From Mycobacterium senriense (lineage in GTDB: Bacteria; Actinomycetota; Actinomycetes; Mycobacteriales; Mycobacteriaceae), in assembly GCF_019668465.1 (NCBI RefSeq), contig NZ_AP024828.1:62001-126000 (forward strand): a stretch of DNA of 64,000 nucleotides. Reading direction: 5' to 3'. Positions 8,523 through 16,095 of this stretch are shown here, in pieces. Numbering within the stretch: position 1 is the stretch's first letter; each line of letters starts with the position of its first letter. The notes beneath the pieces are model-generated. The model saw nothing but the letters and a program-made list of their open reading frames with translations. It did no database searches and was not told where the DNA came from. A program made the position numbers and the translations under genes.

Positions 8523-9389
8523 CGGCGCCGGGCTGGGCCGCAGCGCGCGGGTAAAGATGACGTTCACCTGGCGCATGGCCACGCTATAGGGCCACCACGC
8601 AAGCCTTTTGAACGCGTACAGCGCCCGGATGTCGGCCGACGTGTAGATCAGGTACCGGTTCTTGGCCACTCCGGCCAGGATCTTGTCGGCGGCCTTTTCC
8701 GGCGACACGGCATGGCCGGCGAATCGCCTGATCCATCGCGCGACGTTGGGGTCTTCCCGGTTCACGCCGGCGATCTCCACGGTGCCGACCAGCGGGGTGT
8801 TCACCGCGCCCGGCACCACCACCGACACGCCGATGCGGTGCCGGGCCAGGTCGAAGCGCAGCACCTCCGACAGGCCGCGCAGTCCGTACTTGCTGGCGCT
8901 GTAGGCGGCGTGCCACGGCAGGGCCACCAGCCCGGCCGCCGAGGACACGTTGACCAGATGCCCGCCGCGCTTGGCCGCCACCATCGCCGGGACGAAGGTC
9001 TCGATGACGTGGATCGGACCCATCAGGTTGATGGCGATCATCTTGCTCCACTGTTCATGGGTCAGCCGGTCGACGGTGCCCCACGCCGATACGCCGGCGA
9101 TGTTGAGGACGACGTCCATGCTCGGATGCGCGGCATGGACGTCGGCGGCGAAGGCGGCCACCTGGTCGTAGTCGGCGATGTCGAGCGCGCGATGCTCGGG
9201 GACCTGCGCGCCCAGGGCGCGCGCGTCGGCCACCGTCTGTTCGAGTCCGTCGCGGTCGCGGTCGGTCAGGTAGAGCTCGGCGCCGTGCGCGGCCAGCCGC
9301 AATGCCGTGGCGCGGCCGATGCCGCTTGCCGCGCCGGTGACTAGGCACCGCTTTCCCGCGAAAGACCGCCCGAATTCCCGCTGCGCCAT
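8457..9389 (-). CDS. Short-chain dehydrogenase/reductase (Rv3057c-like)
   Basis: A 310-residue NAD(P)-dependent SDR. The cofactor motif TGAASGIG is near the N-terminus (about residues 18-25), NIAG follows, and the catalytic YSASK lies in the middle. It has a long C-terminal extension with aromatic and basic residues (RLAWWPYSVAMRQ), possibly membrane-associating. The ATG at 9389 is chosen as the most conserved-looking start; no strong ribosome site is visible. It follows a TetR gene by 29 bases on the same strand. Its last 66 bases overlap the end of dinB2 tail to tail. The substrate is unknown. Confidence 0.88.
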   Translation of the reverse strand: MAQREFGRSFAGKRCLVTGAASGIGRATALRLAAHGAELYLTDRDRDGLEQTVADARALGAQVPEHRALDIADYDQVAAFAADVHAAHPSMDVVLNIAGVSAWGTVDRLTHEQWSKMIAINLMGPIHVIETFVPAMVAAKRGGHLVNVSSAAGLVALPWHAAYSASKYGLRGLSEVLRFDLARHRIGVSVVVPGAVNTPLVGTVEIAGVNREDPNVARWIRRFAGHAVSPEKAADKILAGVAKNRYLIYTSADIRALYAFKRLAWWPYSVAMRQVNVIFTRALRPSPAPLVRHDQLEAHPEQADRPVELE

Positions 9390-9418
9390 GGCCGTGACGA
9401 TACCGACGGTACTACCCG

Positions 9419-10081
9419 CTAGGGACGGCCCGCCCACAGCGCGTGCAGCCACAACTGCTCGAGGACGCTCACCCGTCGGTCACGGTCGCTGTCGCGCCCG
9501 GTCAGGATCGGGTCGCCGGTCAGCACCAGCGCGGTGGTGCCGGCCAGGGTGCGGATCAGCGTCGGCAGGTCGTCACTGATCGGCCTGGCCGTCCCGGCCT
9601 TCATCTCGGCCTCGACGATCCCGACGATCTGGCCCAGCACCACCTCGAACTGCTGGTCCAGCAGATCGCGAATCTCGACGTCGGTGTTGCGGGCCTCGTT
9701 GCAGGCGGTCACGACGGGGTCGTTGTGCGCATAGACGGCCGCGGCGCTGCCGACCATCCGCTTGGCGAACTCTTCGGGTGACTCGCCGGCCTGCCGGGGG
9801 GCGAAGTACTCGGTGAGTTCCTCGAGCTCCTCGGCGGCCTCGGCCATGAGTTGTGCCAGCACCGCGTACTTGGAGTCGAAGTAGAAGTAGAAGCCCGATC
9901 GCGCCACCCCGGCCCGCAGGCTGATGGTGCTCACCGACAACTCGGCAAACGGCTTTTCCTGCAGGAGTTCGCGCACCGCCTGCACGATCGCCTGGCGTTG
10001 CTTGTCGCCACGCCGTCGTGCGCCCGGCTCCGGAGTAGCGGGGTGGCTGGTCACTCCCTGACCTTGCACCACGCCGCGCAA
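9419..10081 (-). CDS. TetR-family regulator, EthR-like (Rv3058c-like)
   Basis: A 220-residue repressor. The HTH LSVSTISLRAGVARSGFYFYFDSK is at about residues 48-71, followed by a helical domain of the kind seen in EthR-type regulators. A GTG ten codons in (VTSHPAT) is an alternative start. It is divergent from cyp136, and the gap holds two strong palindromes. It is followed by the SDR gene in the same direction. It therefore probably controls itself, the SDR and cyp136. The ligand may be a hydrophobic P450 substrate, which is inference. Confidence 0.9.
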   Translation of the reverse strand: MRGVVQGQGVTSHPATPEPGARRRGDKQRQAIVQAVRELLQEKPFAELSVSTISLRAGVARSGFYFYFDSKYAVLAQLMAEAAEELEELTEYFAPRQAGESPEEFAKRMVGSAAAVYAHNDPVVTACNEARNTDVEIRDLLDQQFEVVLGQIVGIVEAEMKAGTARPISDDLPTLIRTLAGTTALVLTGDPILTGRDSDRDRRVSVLEQLWLHALWAGRP

Positions 10082-10086
10082 AAAGC

Positions 10087-10108
10087 AAACTTGACAGCCG
10101 TCAAGTTT
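10087..10108. promoter_or_regulatory. Inverted repeat 1 in the TetR/cyp136 divergent promoter
   Basis: AAACTTGAC (10087-10095) and GTCAAGTTT (10100-10108) are exact 9-base reverse complements around AGCC. The repeat begins six bases from the TetR start and includes a TTGACA that could be a -35 element. It is a likely autoregulatory operator. Confidence 0.65.
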
Positions 10109-10129
10109 TTCAGCGAAGGTTATAAATCA

Positions 10130-10143
10130 GTGACGGCCGTCAC
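10130..10143. promoter_or_regulatory. Palindrome 2 in the cyp136 promoter
   Basis: GTGACGGCCGTCAC is a perfect 14-base palindrome 25 bases before the cyp136 ATG and just after a TATAAAT sequence at 10121-10127 that could be a -10 element. The inner GACGGCCGTC resembles the GACagccGTC core of repeat 1, so one regulator may bind both. Confidence 0.6.
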
Positions 10144-10168
10144 CCGGAGGGCACGCAAAGGAGCGTTT

Positions 10169-11647
10169 ATGACCGCCACCATCAGCACCCCGCAATACCT
10201 GCTGGATCAGGCGCGGCGCCGGTTCACCCCGACGCTGCAGACCATCCCGGGGATGGGTGCGATCGAGAAGCGCCTGCTCGCCCACGAGTGGGAGACCAAA
10301 GTCCTGGCGGAACCGCCGGCCGGCAGCGACCTCAAGCCCGTGCTTGGCGACGCCGGGCTCCTGATCCTCGGCCACATCATCGAGCTGTTCCGCGGCGGCC
10401 CGGACTACGCGTTGCACCTCTACCGAAACCACGGCCCGCTGATTTACCTGGACTCGCCGATCATGCCGGCGGTCACCGCGCTGGGGCCCGACGCCACCCA
10501 GGCCGTGTTCTCCAACAGGAACAAGGACTTCTCGCAGAAGGGCTGGCACCCGGTGATCGGGCCGTTCTTCAACCGCGGGCTGATGATGCTCGACTTCGAC
10601 GAGCACATGTACCACCGCCGGATCATGCAGGAGGCCTTCACCCGCAGCCGGCTGACCGGCTACGTCGAGCACATTGACCGGGTCGCTACCGACATCGTCG
10701 CCAATTGGCCGACCAACGACGCGCGGTTCCTGTTCCACCCGGCGATGAAGGAACTCACCCTGGACATCGCGTCGCTGGTGTTCATGGGGCACGAGCCGGG
10801 TTCCGACCATGACCTGGTCACCAAGGTCAACCAGGCGTTCACCACGACGACGCGCGCCGGCGGGGCGATCATCCGGCAGCCGATTCCGCCGTTCAAGTGG
10901 TGGCGCGGCCTGAAGGCGCGCAAGTTGCTCGAGGACTACTTCGCCGAGCGGGTCAAGGACCGCCGTAGCGCCACCGGCAGCGACATGCTGACCGTGCTGT
11001 GCCACACCGAGGACGACGACGGCAACAGCTTCACCGACGAGGACATCGTCAACCACATGATCTTTTTGATGATGGCCGCGCACGACACGTCCACCTCGAC
11101 GACCACCACGATGGTCTACAACATGGCCGCCAACCCGGAGTGGCAGGAGCGGGCGCGCGAGGAGTCGGCCCGCCTCGGCGACGGACCGCTGGACATCGAG
11201 TCGCTGGAGAAGCTGGAAACGCTCGAACTCATCATGAACGAGTCGCTGCGCATGGTGACGCCGCTGCCGTTCAACATGCGGATGGCGGTGCGCGACACCG
11301 AGCTGCTGGGCCACTACATCCCGGCCGGAACCAACATCACGATCTGGCCCGGCATGAATCACCGGCTGTCCGAATTGTGGACGGAGCCAGACAAATTCGA
11401 CCCGGAGCGGTTCGCCGAACCGCGCTCGGAACACAAGAAGCACCGCTATGCGTTCGCGCCGTTCGGCGGTGGTGCGCACAAGTGCATCGGCATGGTGTTC
11501 GGCCAGCTGGAGGTCAAGACAGTGGTGCACCGGCTGCTGCGCCGCTACCGCGTCGAGCTGGCCCGGCCGGGCTACCAGCCGCACTGGGACTACGGCGGCA
11601 TGCCGATTCCGATGGACGGCATGCCGATCGTGCTGCGGCCGCTGTAG
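10169..11647 (+). CDS. cyp136: Cytochrome P450 CYP136
   Basis: A 492-residue haem-thiolate monooxygenase, the same length as M. tuberculosis CYP136 (Rv3059). The I-helix oxygen motif AAHDTST, the ExxR pair ESLR and the haem loop FGGGAHKCIG with Cys439 are all present. The N-terminus has no clear membrane anchor. The ATG has AAAGGAG six bases upstream; a longer in-frame reading runs back over the TetR gene and is rejected. The divergent TetR protein probably regulates it. The natural substrate is not certain; the family resembles CYP51-like and sterol-active P450s in general fold. Confidence 0.96.
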   Translation: MTATISTPQYLLDQARRRFTPTLQTIPGMGAIEKRLLAHEWETKVLAEPPAGSDLKPVLGDAGLLILGHIIELFRGGPDYALHLYRNHGPLIYLDSPIMPAVTALGPDATQAVFSNRNKDFSQKGWHPVIGPFFNRGLMMLDFDEHMYHRRIMQEAFTRSRLTGYVEHIDRVATDIVANWPTNDARFLFHPAMKELTLDIASLVFMGHEPGSDHDLVTKVNQAFTTTTRAGGAIIRQPIPPFKWWRGLKARKLLEDYFAERVKDRRSATGSDMLTVLCHTEDDDGNSFTDEDIVNHMIFLMMAAHDTSTSTTTTMVYNMAANPEWQERAREESARLGDGPLDIESLEKLETLELIMNESLRMVTPLPFNMRMAVRDTELLGHYIPAGTNITIWPGMNHRLSELWTEPDKFDPERFAEPRSEHKKHRYAFAPFGGGAHKCIGMVFGQLEVKTVVHRLLRRYRVELARPGYQPHWDYGGMPIPMDGMPIVLRPL

Positions 11648-11692
11648 AACGTCCGCGACGGCAGCCTCAGTCGCCGCCGTCGCGGTAGGGCC

Positions 11693-11736
11693 GAGTTTCA
11701 TGTGCGCTATCACCGGCGCTAGCGCACATGAAACTC
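11693..11736. terminator. 16-bp perfect inverted repeat between convergent genes
   Basis: GAGTTTCATGTGCGCT (11693-11708) and AGCGCACATGAAACTC (11721-11736) pair exactly around a 12-base loop. It lies between the ends of cyp136 and the LeuA-domain gene, and fits a bidirectional terminator without a T-tract. The length and exactness would also fit a dispersed repeat element. Confidence 0.6.
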
Positions 11737-11738
11737 AC

Positions 11739-12263
11739 CTATCGATCCGCTCCGCCGCACCGAGCCGCGAACAGCCGGTTGGCGCAGGCGATCACGGCGC
11801 GCAGCGCCGACTGGGTCGGATCGTCCGCCCAGCCCATCGCCCACTCGGTGCGGACGCCGTCGCTGCCGAGGATGAAAGTCGCGCTGCCGGTTGACGATCG
11901 CATCTGATGGAAGTTCACAACCTCGACCGTGATCCCGCGCTCATGCAGCATCGCGGTCAGGGCCGCGATCGGCCCTGACGCCGCGGCGGTGCCGGTGCTG
12001 ATCCGGTCACCCACGGCGATCACGGCCCGGTAGTCGCGGGGCTGCGGGCCCAATCGGGCCGCGGGGCGACCGTCGTAAGCGCACTGCCAGTCGCCCAGCC
12101 GCAGCGGGCCGGCGTTGCGCCCGTAGGTCGCGACGAACCCCGCCCAGGACATGGAGTCGGCCTGCTCGCGCAGACCGAGGGGCAACGCGACGCCGAAGCG
12201 TTCGCCGAACCACACACCGGCGGATTCGAAATTTCGGAGTTGATCGCGCTCGGGAAAGGTCAT
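11739..12263 (-). CDS. Stand-alone LeuA-type allosteric (dimerisation) domain protein
   Basis: A 174-residue protein with no TIM-barrel catalytic domain. Its C-terminal half (TAAASGPIAALTAMLHERGITVEVVNF, then ALRAVIACANRL) matches the regulatory domain at the end of 2-isopropylmalate synthase, where leucine binds. The N-terminal part (WAGFVATYGRNAGPLRLGDW) resembles the linker region of LeuA. It could modulate LeuA or a related synthase by mixed assembly, or bind a branched-chain or keto acid itself; both are inference. The start is ATG. It is monocistronic and convergent with cyp136. Confidence 0.75.
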   Translation of the reverse strand: MTFPERDQLRNFESAGVWFGERFGVALPLGLREQADSMSWAGFVATYGRNAGPLRLGDWQCAYDGRPAARLGPQPRDYRAVIAVGDRISTGTAAASGPIAALTAMLHERGITVEVVNFHQMRSSTGSATFILGSDGVRTEWAMGWADDPTQSALRAVIACANRLFAARCGGADR

Positions 12264-12596
12264 GGTGCCGGTCTTTTCTGGTCAGCAGGAGCGACCGACG
12301 GCAGTAGCTTCCGACCCACAGCGGGGGGTCGGTCCGGATCAAACCCCGCTGCGGGTGCTAGCTACTACGACTCGCTCGAAAAGACGCACGAGCGTTGACA
12401 TTAGACGCCAGGCCACGGTGTCTGCAACTCCATTCAGCGGGCGCAAAGCGCCGCTGAGCCGTACAAACGGACCGTACAAAAAAATACAGAAAATTATCCT
12501 AAAAGTTTGGTTTACTTGTGTTTAACAGGGGGTATGGCACGAAGCGGCAGTCAATTAGACGGCTGTTCAACTACCCCTCACCTGGAAGGCACGATC
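12264..12596. other. Intergenic region with divergent promoters
   Basis: About 330 bases between the LeuA-domain gene and a small lipoprotein gene. The left half contains CAGCGGGG...CCCCGCTG (stem 8 bp, near 12318-12353), which could fold in the leftward leader. The right half is unusually A/T-rich (12475-12525) and carries the SigF-like promoter at 12509-12535. No further gene is supported. Confidence 0.6.
12509..12535 (+). promoter_or_regulatory. SigF-like promoter of the first glycine-rich lipoprotein
   Basis: GGTTT (12509-12513), a 16-base spacer and GGGTAT (12530-12535) match the mycobacterial SigF consensus GGTTT-N15-17-GGGTA. The ATG follows about 60 bases later. The start point is not known experimentally. 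Confidence 0.6.
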
Positions 12597-12785
12597 ATGA
12601 AGGCGAAGAGCACCAAGAAAACCGTCAAAGCTGTCGCAGCGGCCGTGGCGGTGGCCGCGGTGTTGGCAGTACCGGGCTGTGCGACGACGGTCACCGGCGG
12701 CGCGGGCGGCTCGGGCCTCATCGGCGGTGCCGGCGGCTCCGGCGTCGGCGGCATTGGCGGACTCGTCGGCAGCCTCGGCCTTTAA
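12597..12785 (+). CDS. Small glycine-rich putative lipoprotein 1
   Basis: A 62-residue protein with a Lys-rich start, a hydrophobic stretch (VKAVAAAVAVAAVLAVPGC) and a Cys at residue 28 that could be lipidated; the lipobox VPGC is imperfect because of Pro. The mature part is nearly all Gly/Ser/Val/Ile (GGAGGSGLIGGAGGSG...) and ends GSLGL. The ATG at 12597 is chosen for GGAAGG upstream. A strong hairpin follows the stop. A related gene with the same plan lies at 13192-13413, so this is probably a local duplication. Function is unknown; surface exposure or a stress role under SigF is a guess. Confidence 0.7.
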   Translation: MKAKSTKKTVKAVAAAVAVAAVLAVPGCATTVTGGAGGSGLIGGAGGSGVGGIGGLVGSLGL

Positions 12786-12797
12786 TCCGATTGAACA

Positions 12798-12822
12798 AGC
12801 GCCCCGCTCTCGGCGGGGCGCT
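12798..12822 (+). terminator. Terminator hairpin after lipoprotein 1
   Basis: AGCGCCCCGC and GCGGGGCGCT form a perfect 10-bp GC-rich stem with a 5-base loop, followed by ATTTCCTC, 13 bases after the stop. Confidence 0.8.
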
Positions 12823-13103
12823 ATTTCCTCACTCGCTTCGTCTATCCGGCAGACCCGGATGACGGAGGATTCTCAACCCGACTTCGGCCGGGGTTAAGCA
12901 CGCAATAGCGCTGGAACAATGGCGCTTTTGCGCTGCCTTTTGCGCTTTGTCGGCACCGCCGTGCGACGGCAATACTTTGCTATCCCCCGGGCGCAAGCGC
13001 GACATCATCCGCGCGCCACTGCCTCCGAATGATGCTGTTGCATTGGCTAATTGGGGTTCACAGGACAGCGACCACCTTACCGATGCCGAATGCAAACTAG
13101 GTC

Positions 13104-13121
13104 TTTACGTGTGTTTAATAG
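13104..13121 (+). promoter_or_regulatory. Upstream motif shared with lipoprotein 1
   Basis: TTTACGTGTGTTTAATAG differs at only two positions from TTTACTTGTGTTTAACAG at 12511-12528. It ends 70 bases before its ATG, against 68 bases in the first gene. Position and conservation suggest a shared promoter or activator site. No GGGTAT follows here; TAACAT at 13128-13133 could serve as a -10. Confidence 0.55.
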
Positions 13122-13191
13122 CCGTTGTAACATCCGTTAAATAGAGCGGTTTACATGCAGGGCTATGCCTCCAGATGAAAAGGATGTGATT

Positions 13192-13413
13192 ATGAATTCA
13201 ACGAGGACTAAGCGGGTCCTTAAAGCCACCGCGGCCGCCGCGGGATTCGTCGTGGTGTTGTTCGCGCCCACCGGATGCTTGGTAAGCGGGACCACCGCCG
13301 GAACCACCACAGGTGGCACGCTGGGCGGCACCACCGGTGGAACGGTCGGCGGCACCGTGGGTGGCACGGTCGGCGGGATCGTCGGCGGGATCACCGGCGC
13401 GCTCGGCCTCTAA
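13192..13413 (+). CDS. Small glycine/threonine-rich putative lipoprotein 2
   Basis: A 73-residue protein with basic start (MNSTRTKRVLK), a hydrophobic segment and Cys at residue 29 (APTGC), giving a possible but non-ideal lipobox. The rest is a low-complexity array of TVGG/TTGG units ending in GALGL, like GSLGL in the neighbour. The ATG at 13192 has AAAAGGA upstream. A terminator follows. It looks like a diverged duplicate of the gene at 12597. The repeat could expand or contract between strains. Function is unknown. Confidence 0.7.
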   Translation: MNSTRTKRVLKATAAAAGFVVVLFAPTGCLVSGTTAGTTTGGTLGGTTGGTVGGTVGGTVGGIVGGITGALGL

Positions 13414-13424
13414 CCGCAAAGACA

Positions 13425-13461
13425 AGCGACCCGCTGGGACCTGTGGTCTTGGCGGGTCGCT
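13425..13461 (+). terminator. Terminator hairpin after lipoprotein 2
   Basis: AGCGACCCGC (13425-13434) and GCGGGTCGCT (13452-13461) pair exactly around a 17-base loop and are followed by GTTTTC. It lies between the convergent lipoprotein and MEDS genes and could serve both. Confidence 0.75.
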
Positions 13462-13482
13462 GTTTTCGTGGACCGCTTCGCC

Positions 13483-14484
13483 TTAACCGGCCGGGCCGGC
13501 GGCGGGCTCGCACCGCAGGTATGCCTGGATCGTCGTACCCGTCCTGGTGGTGTGGGTTCGCACCAAGTCCGAGATGGCGTTGACCAGATACAGGCCCCGA
13601 CTCGCGGGACCGCACGGGCCCGGGTCCAGACGCCCCACCAGCGGGTCCTCGAGTCGCCCGGTGTCGCGTGCCTCGCAGATCAGGTGCCCATCGTCCTGCC
13701 AGAAGGCCAACCGGCACGCGCCCCCGGTGTACATCAGGCTGTTGGTGGCCAACTCGGTGGCGACCAGCTGCAGATCCTCAATGCAGTCCCGCGACAGCCC
13801 CATCCAGCCCGCGTAGTCGACGGCGAAGGACCGGGCCGGCCGAAGGTCCGCCGACTTGCGGACCATGTAGGTGACCGCCCCGGGGCCGGCGGCCAATGGT
13901 TGGTTGCAGCGTTCCAGGACGTCGCTTGGCGCGAAATTTGAGCTGCGCTGCAGCGCACCGGATTCCCACAGCAGCGGATGCGTCGCGCGCGCGTTCCACA
14001 GCACGTCATCACGCAGCCGGCTCGCGTCGTACAGGCACAGGCTGGTGGCCGGGTAGCCGTCCATCGCCTCGTTGACGAGTGCTTCGTGCTCCATGCAGGC
14101 GACGAATTCTTTGTCGGTGCGGCCGGGCCACGCGAGCTGGCTGACGATCCGGACTCGTTGGTCCGGGTGCTCGTCGATGAACGCGCCCTCCATGGCCATG
14201 AACCGGCTCGGATTGCGGGCCACCTCGGTGATGTCGGCCATGCGCACCTCGGCGGGCAAGCCGCCGCCGGCGCTCAACTCGTCGTGCAGCAGGGCCAGCG
14301 TCTCGGGAGGCGCGGCCAGCAGCACCGCCTCGTCCGCCGCCAAACCGTCGCCGACGAAGCGGCCCACCAAATCGACAAACTCCTGCTGAGAGTGGTAAAT
14401 CGATGCGGAGTGGACGAAACCGTATTGTCTGGCTTCATTACCCGCCGTCACTTCAGCGCGCTCGCTTTCGATCACTAACGCCAA
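13483..14484 (-). CDS. MEDS-domain sensor with HATPase (anti-sigma factor-like)
   Basis: A 333-residue cytosolic protein. Residues 20-180 match the MEDS/DcmR sensory domain (HSASIYHSQQEFVDLVGRFV, MEGAFIDEHP). Residues 215-325 form an RsbW-like HATPase: N-box ELATNS with Glu244/Asn248, G1 DTG at 274-276, and a G2-like GLYLVN at 297-302. There is no histidine-kinase HisKA domain. Such proteins act as anti-sigma or anti-anti-sigma partners in SigF-type networks. A SigF-like promoter (GGTAT-N16-GGGTAC) lies 38 bases upstream, suggesting feedback. The ligand of the MEDS domain is unknown. Confidence 0.85.
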   Translation of the reverse strand: MALVIESERAEVTAGNEARQYGFVHSASIYHSQQEFVDLVGRFVGDGLAADEAVLLAAPPETLALLHDELSAGGGLPAEVRMADITEVARNPSRFMAMEGAFIDEHPDQRVRIVSQLAWPGRTDKEFVACMEHEALVNEAMDGYPATSLCLYDASRLRDDVLWNARATHPLLWESGALQRSSNFAPSDVLERCNQPLAAGPGAVTYMVRKSADLRPARSFAVDYAGWMGLSRDCIEDLQLVATELATNSLMYTGGACRLAFWQDDGHLICEARDTGRLEDPLVGRLDPGPCGPASRGLYLVNAISDLVRTHTTRTGTTIQAYLRCEPAAGPAG

Positions 14485-14522
14485 CCCCCTGTTGGGCAGG
14501 CTCGCGCCTTCCCTCCCTTCCA

Positions 14523-14549
14523 GTACCCCAAGCGGGCCTTTGCTATACC
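14523..14549 (-). promoter_or_regulatory. SigF-like promoter of the MEDS-HATPase gene
   Basis: Read on the minus strand: GGTAT, 16-base spacer, GGGTAC. This is one mismatch from the SigF -35 and uses GGGTAC, a known -10 variant. The -10 is 38 bases from the start codon. The spacing equals that of the promoter at 12509-12535. Confidence 0.5.
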
Positions 14550-14615
14550 GCGCAACAGATCACATTTAGGTTGCCTCATCGGAGAGGCCGCTTCGACGGC
14601 CGGCGATCGCGTTAT

Positions 14616-16073
14616 CTACAGCCACCACGAGGCGGCCGCGTCGAGATGACGGCGGAGGCGATAAGCCGCGACGCTCTCGTCCGACGCCTCGATCGCCTCG
14701 ACGATCCGCAGGTGAGCGTGGTGCACCGCCAGCACGTCCGACCAGGTTGGCAGCGCCTGCCCGGTGCTCGACCAGTGCCTGCGGAACAGCTCGACGATGA
14801 TGCGCAGGAACAGGTCCAGCAGCGCATTGCCGGCGAGCTGCGCCAGGCCGCCGTGGAAGTTGAACTCCTCCGCGATCGCCTGCCGCACGTCGTCGGCCGT
14901 CTGGCGCGAGCCTTCCGGTAGCCCGGACCGATGGCCGGCCAGGAACGCCGCCACCTCGGATTCGCCCAGCCGCTTGACCACCTTGGCGACGTTGTCGAGC
15001 TCGATGGCGTCGCGGACGCATCGCAGGTCTTCGCGGCTGGGGTTGCGGTACTGCAGGTACAGCGCGATCGTGTCGATACTGGCCTGCGCCGCGGGTTGGG
15101 CGATGACGAGCCCACCGCCGGGCCCGCGGCGCATGTGGGCTATCGAGTGGTATTCGAGCAGCCGCACCGCCTCGCGGAGCACCGCGCGGCTCACCCGGTA
15201 ACGCTCCAGCAGGGCCGTCTCGGTGCCGAAGACCGAACCCACGTGCCAGCCGCTGGCGGCGATGTCGTCACCGATGGTGAGGGCCAGCATCTCGGCCAAT
15301 TTGCCCCTGGGTGCCTCGGAATCGAGCCGGCGCCGCCTCTTGCGACCCCGGCTCCCGTCGCCCGCGTGATGGTGCTCCAGCCAGCCGGTGACGGCCTCGA
15401 CGTGTCGCTCGGACAGCGTCTTGGCGCGCGCCGAATCGCCGGCCGTGACGGCCGCGACGATCGCGGAGTGGTGCGCGTGCAGATGGTCGACCGCCTCGAT
15501 CGCCTCGGTCGCCGAATCCGGTCGCGACGCCAACGCGTAGCGGGTGGTGAGCCGCATCAGGACATTGATAAACAGTTGCAGCACCGGGTTTTTGGACTGC
15601 TCGGCCAGCGTCATGTGGAACTCGTCGCGCGGCGCCGCTAAACCGGGTTTCCACTGCTGTTCGTCCTGCAGCACCGCCCGCAGCCGCGCGATGCCGGCCT
15701 CGTCGATGCGCTCGGCGGCGAGCGAGGCCGCCAGCGGCTCGAGCACCAGGCGGGCGTTGAGCAAGTCGCCCAGCGTCGTGCCCAGGTATTCGAGATAGAT
15801 GACGACCGCGCGGGTGGCGGGCCCCGCATCGGGCTCGCAGATGTACAACCCGCCGTTGGGCCCGCGGCGCATCCGCGCGACCTGATGGTGTTCGACCAGT
15901 CGGACGGCCTCCCGCAGCACCGACCGGCTCACCCCGAAGCGCTGCTGCAGAGCCTGTTCGGAACCCAGCGACTCGCCCACCGCCCAGCCGCGGCGGACGA
16001 TATCGGCTTCGATGTCGCGAGCGAGGATCGAAGCGAGTTTGTCGGCAGGGCCGGTCCTTGGCTCCTCAGTCAT
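14616..16073 (-). CDS. Tandem-duplicated GntR/FadR-family regulator (Rv3060c-like)
   Basis: A 485-residue protein made of two fused GntR-FCD units. The first winged helix is at about residues 10-78 (QQRFGVSRSVLREAVRLVEHHQVARMRRGPNGGLYI) and the second at about 258-330 (LERYRVSRAVLREAVRLLEYHSIAHMRRGPGGGLVI); each is followed by a helical FCD sensor. A Lys/Arg-rich linker (GSRGRKRRRRL) joins them. One chain could thus bind DNA like a normal FadR dimer. It lies 22 bases downstream of a thiolase-like gene, in the same direction, and probably responds to acyl-CoA or an organic acid. M. tuberculosis has the same fusion. Confidence 0.93.
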   Translation of the reverse strand: MTEEPRTGPADKLASILARDIEADIVRRGWAVGESLGSEQALQQRFGVSRSVLREAVRLVEHHQVARMRRGPNGGLYICEPDAGPATRAVVIYLEYLGTTLGDLLNARLVLEPLAASLAAERIDEAGIARLRAVLQDEQQWKPGLAAPRDEFHMTLAEQSKNPVLQLFINVLMRLTTRYALASRPDSATEAIEAVDHLHAHHSAIVAAVTAGDSARAKTLSERHVEAVTGWLEHHHAGDGSRGRKRRRRLDSEAPRGKLAEMLALTIGDDIAASGWHVGSVFGTETALLERYRVSRAVLREAVRLLEYHSIAHMRRGPGGGLVIAQPAAQASIDTIALYLQYRNPSREDLRCVRDAIELDNVAKVVKRLGESEVAAFLAGHRSGLPEGSRQTADDVRQAIAEEFNFHGGLAQLAGNALLDLFLRIIVELFRRHWSSTGQALPTWSDVLAVHHAHLRIVEAIEASDESVAAYRLRRHLDAAASWWL

Positions 16074-16095
16074 CCGAGCTCGATCGCCTTGTCGC

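Larger units (their letters stand above)
12786..13191. other. Intergenic region between the two lipoprotein genes
   Basis: About 400 bases. It holds the terminator at 12798-12822 and the conserved upstream motif at 13104-13121. Short frames on both strands lack start signals or recognisable sequence. Confidence 0.6.

Noticed and set aside
12264..12342. Leucine-rich leader peptide for attenuation of the LeuA-domain gene
   Set aside because: A frame with three consecutive Leu codons exists on the minus strand, but it does not stop before the gene, and no clear ribosome site or alternative hairpin set is present.
13290..13395. Repeats that could be read as a CRISPR-like array
   Set aside because: They are short GGCACG/GGNGGC units coding TVGG in frame in a small lipoprotein, without spacers of constant length.
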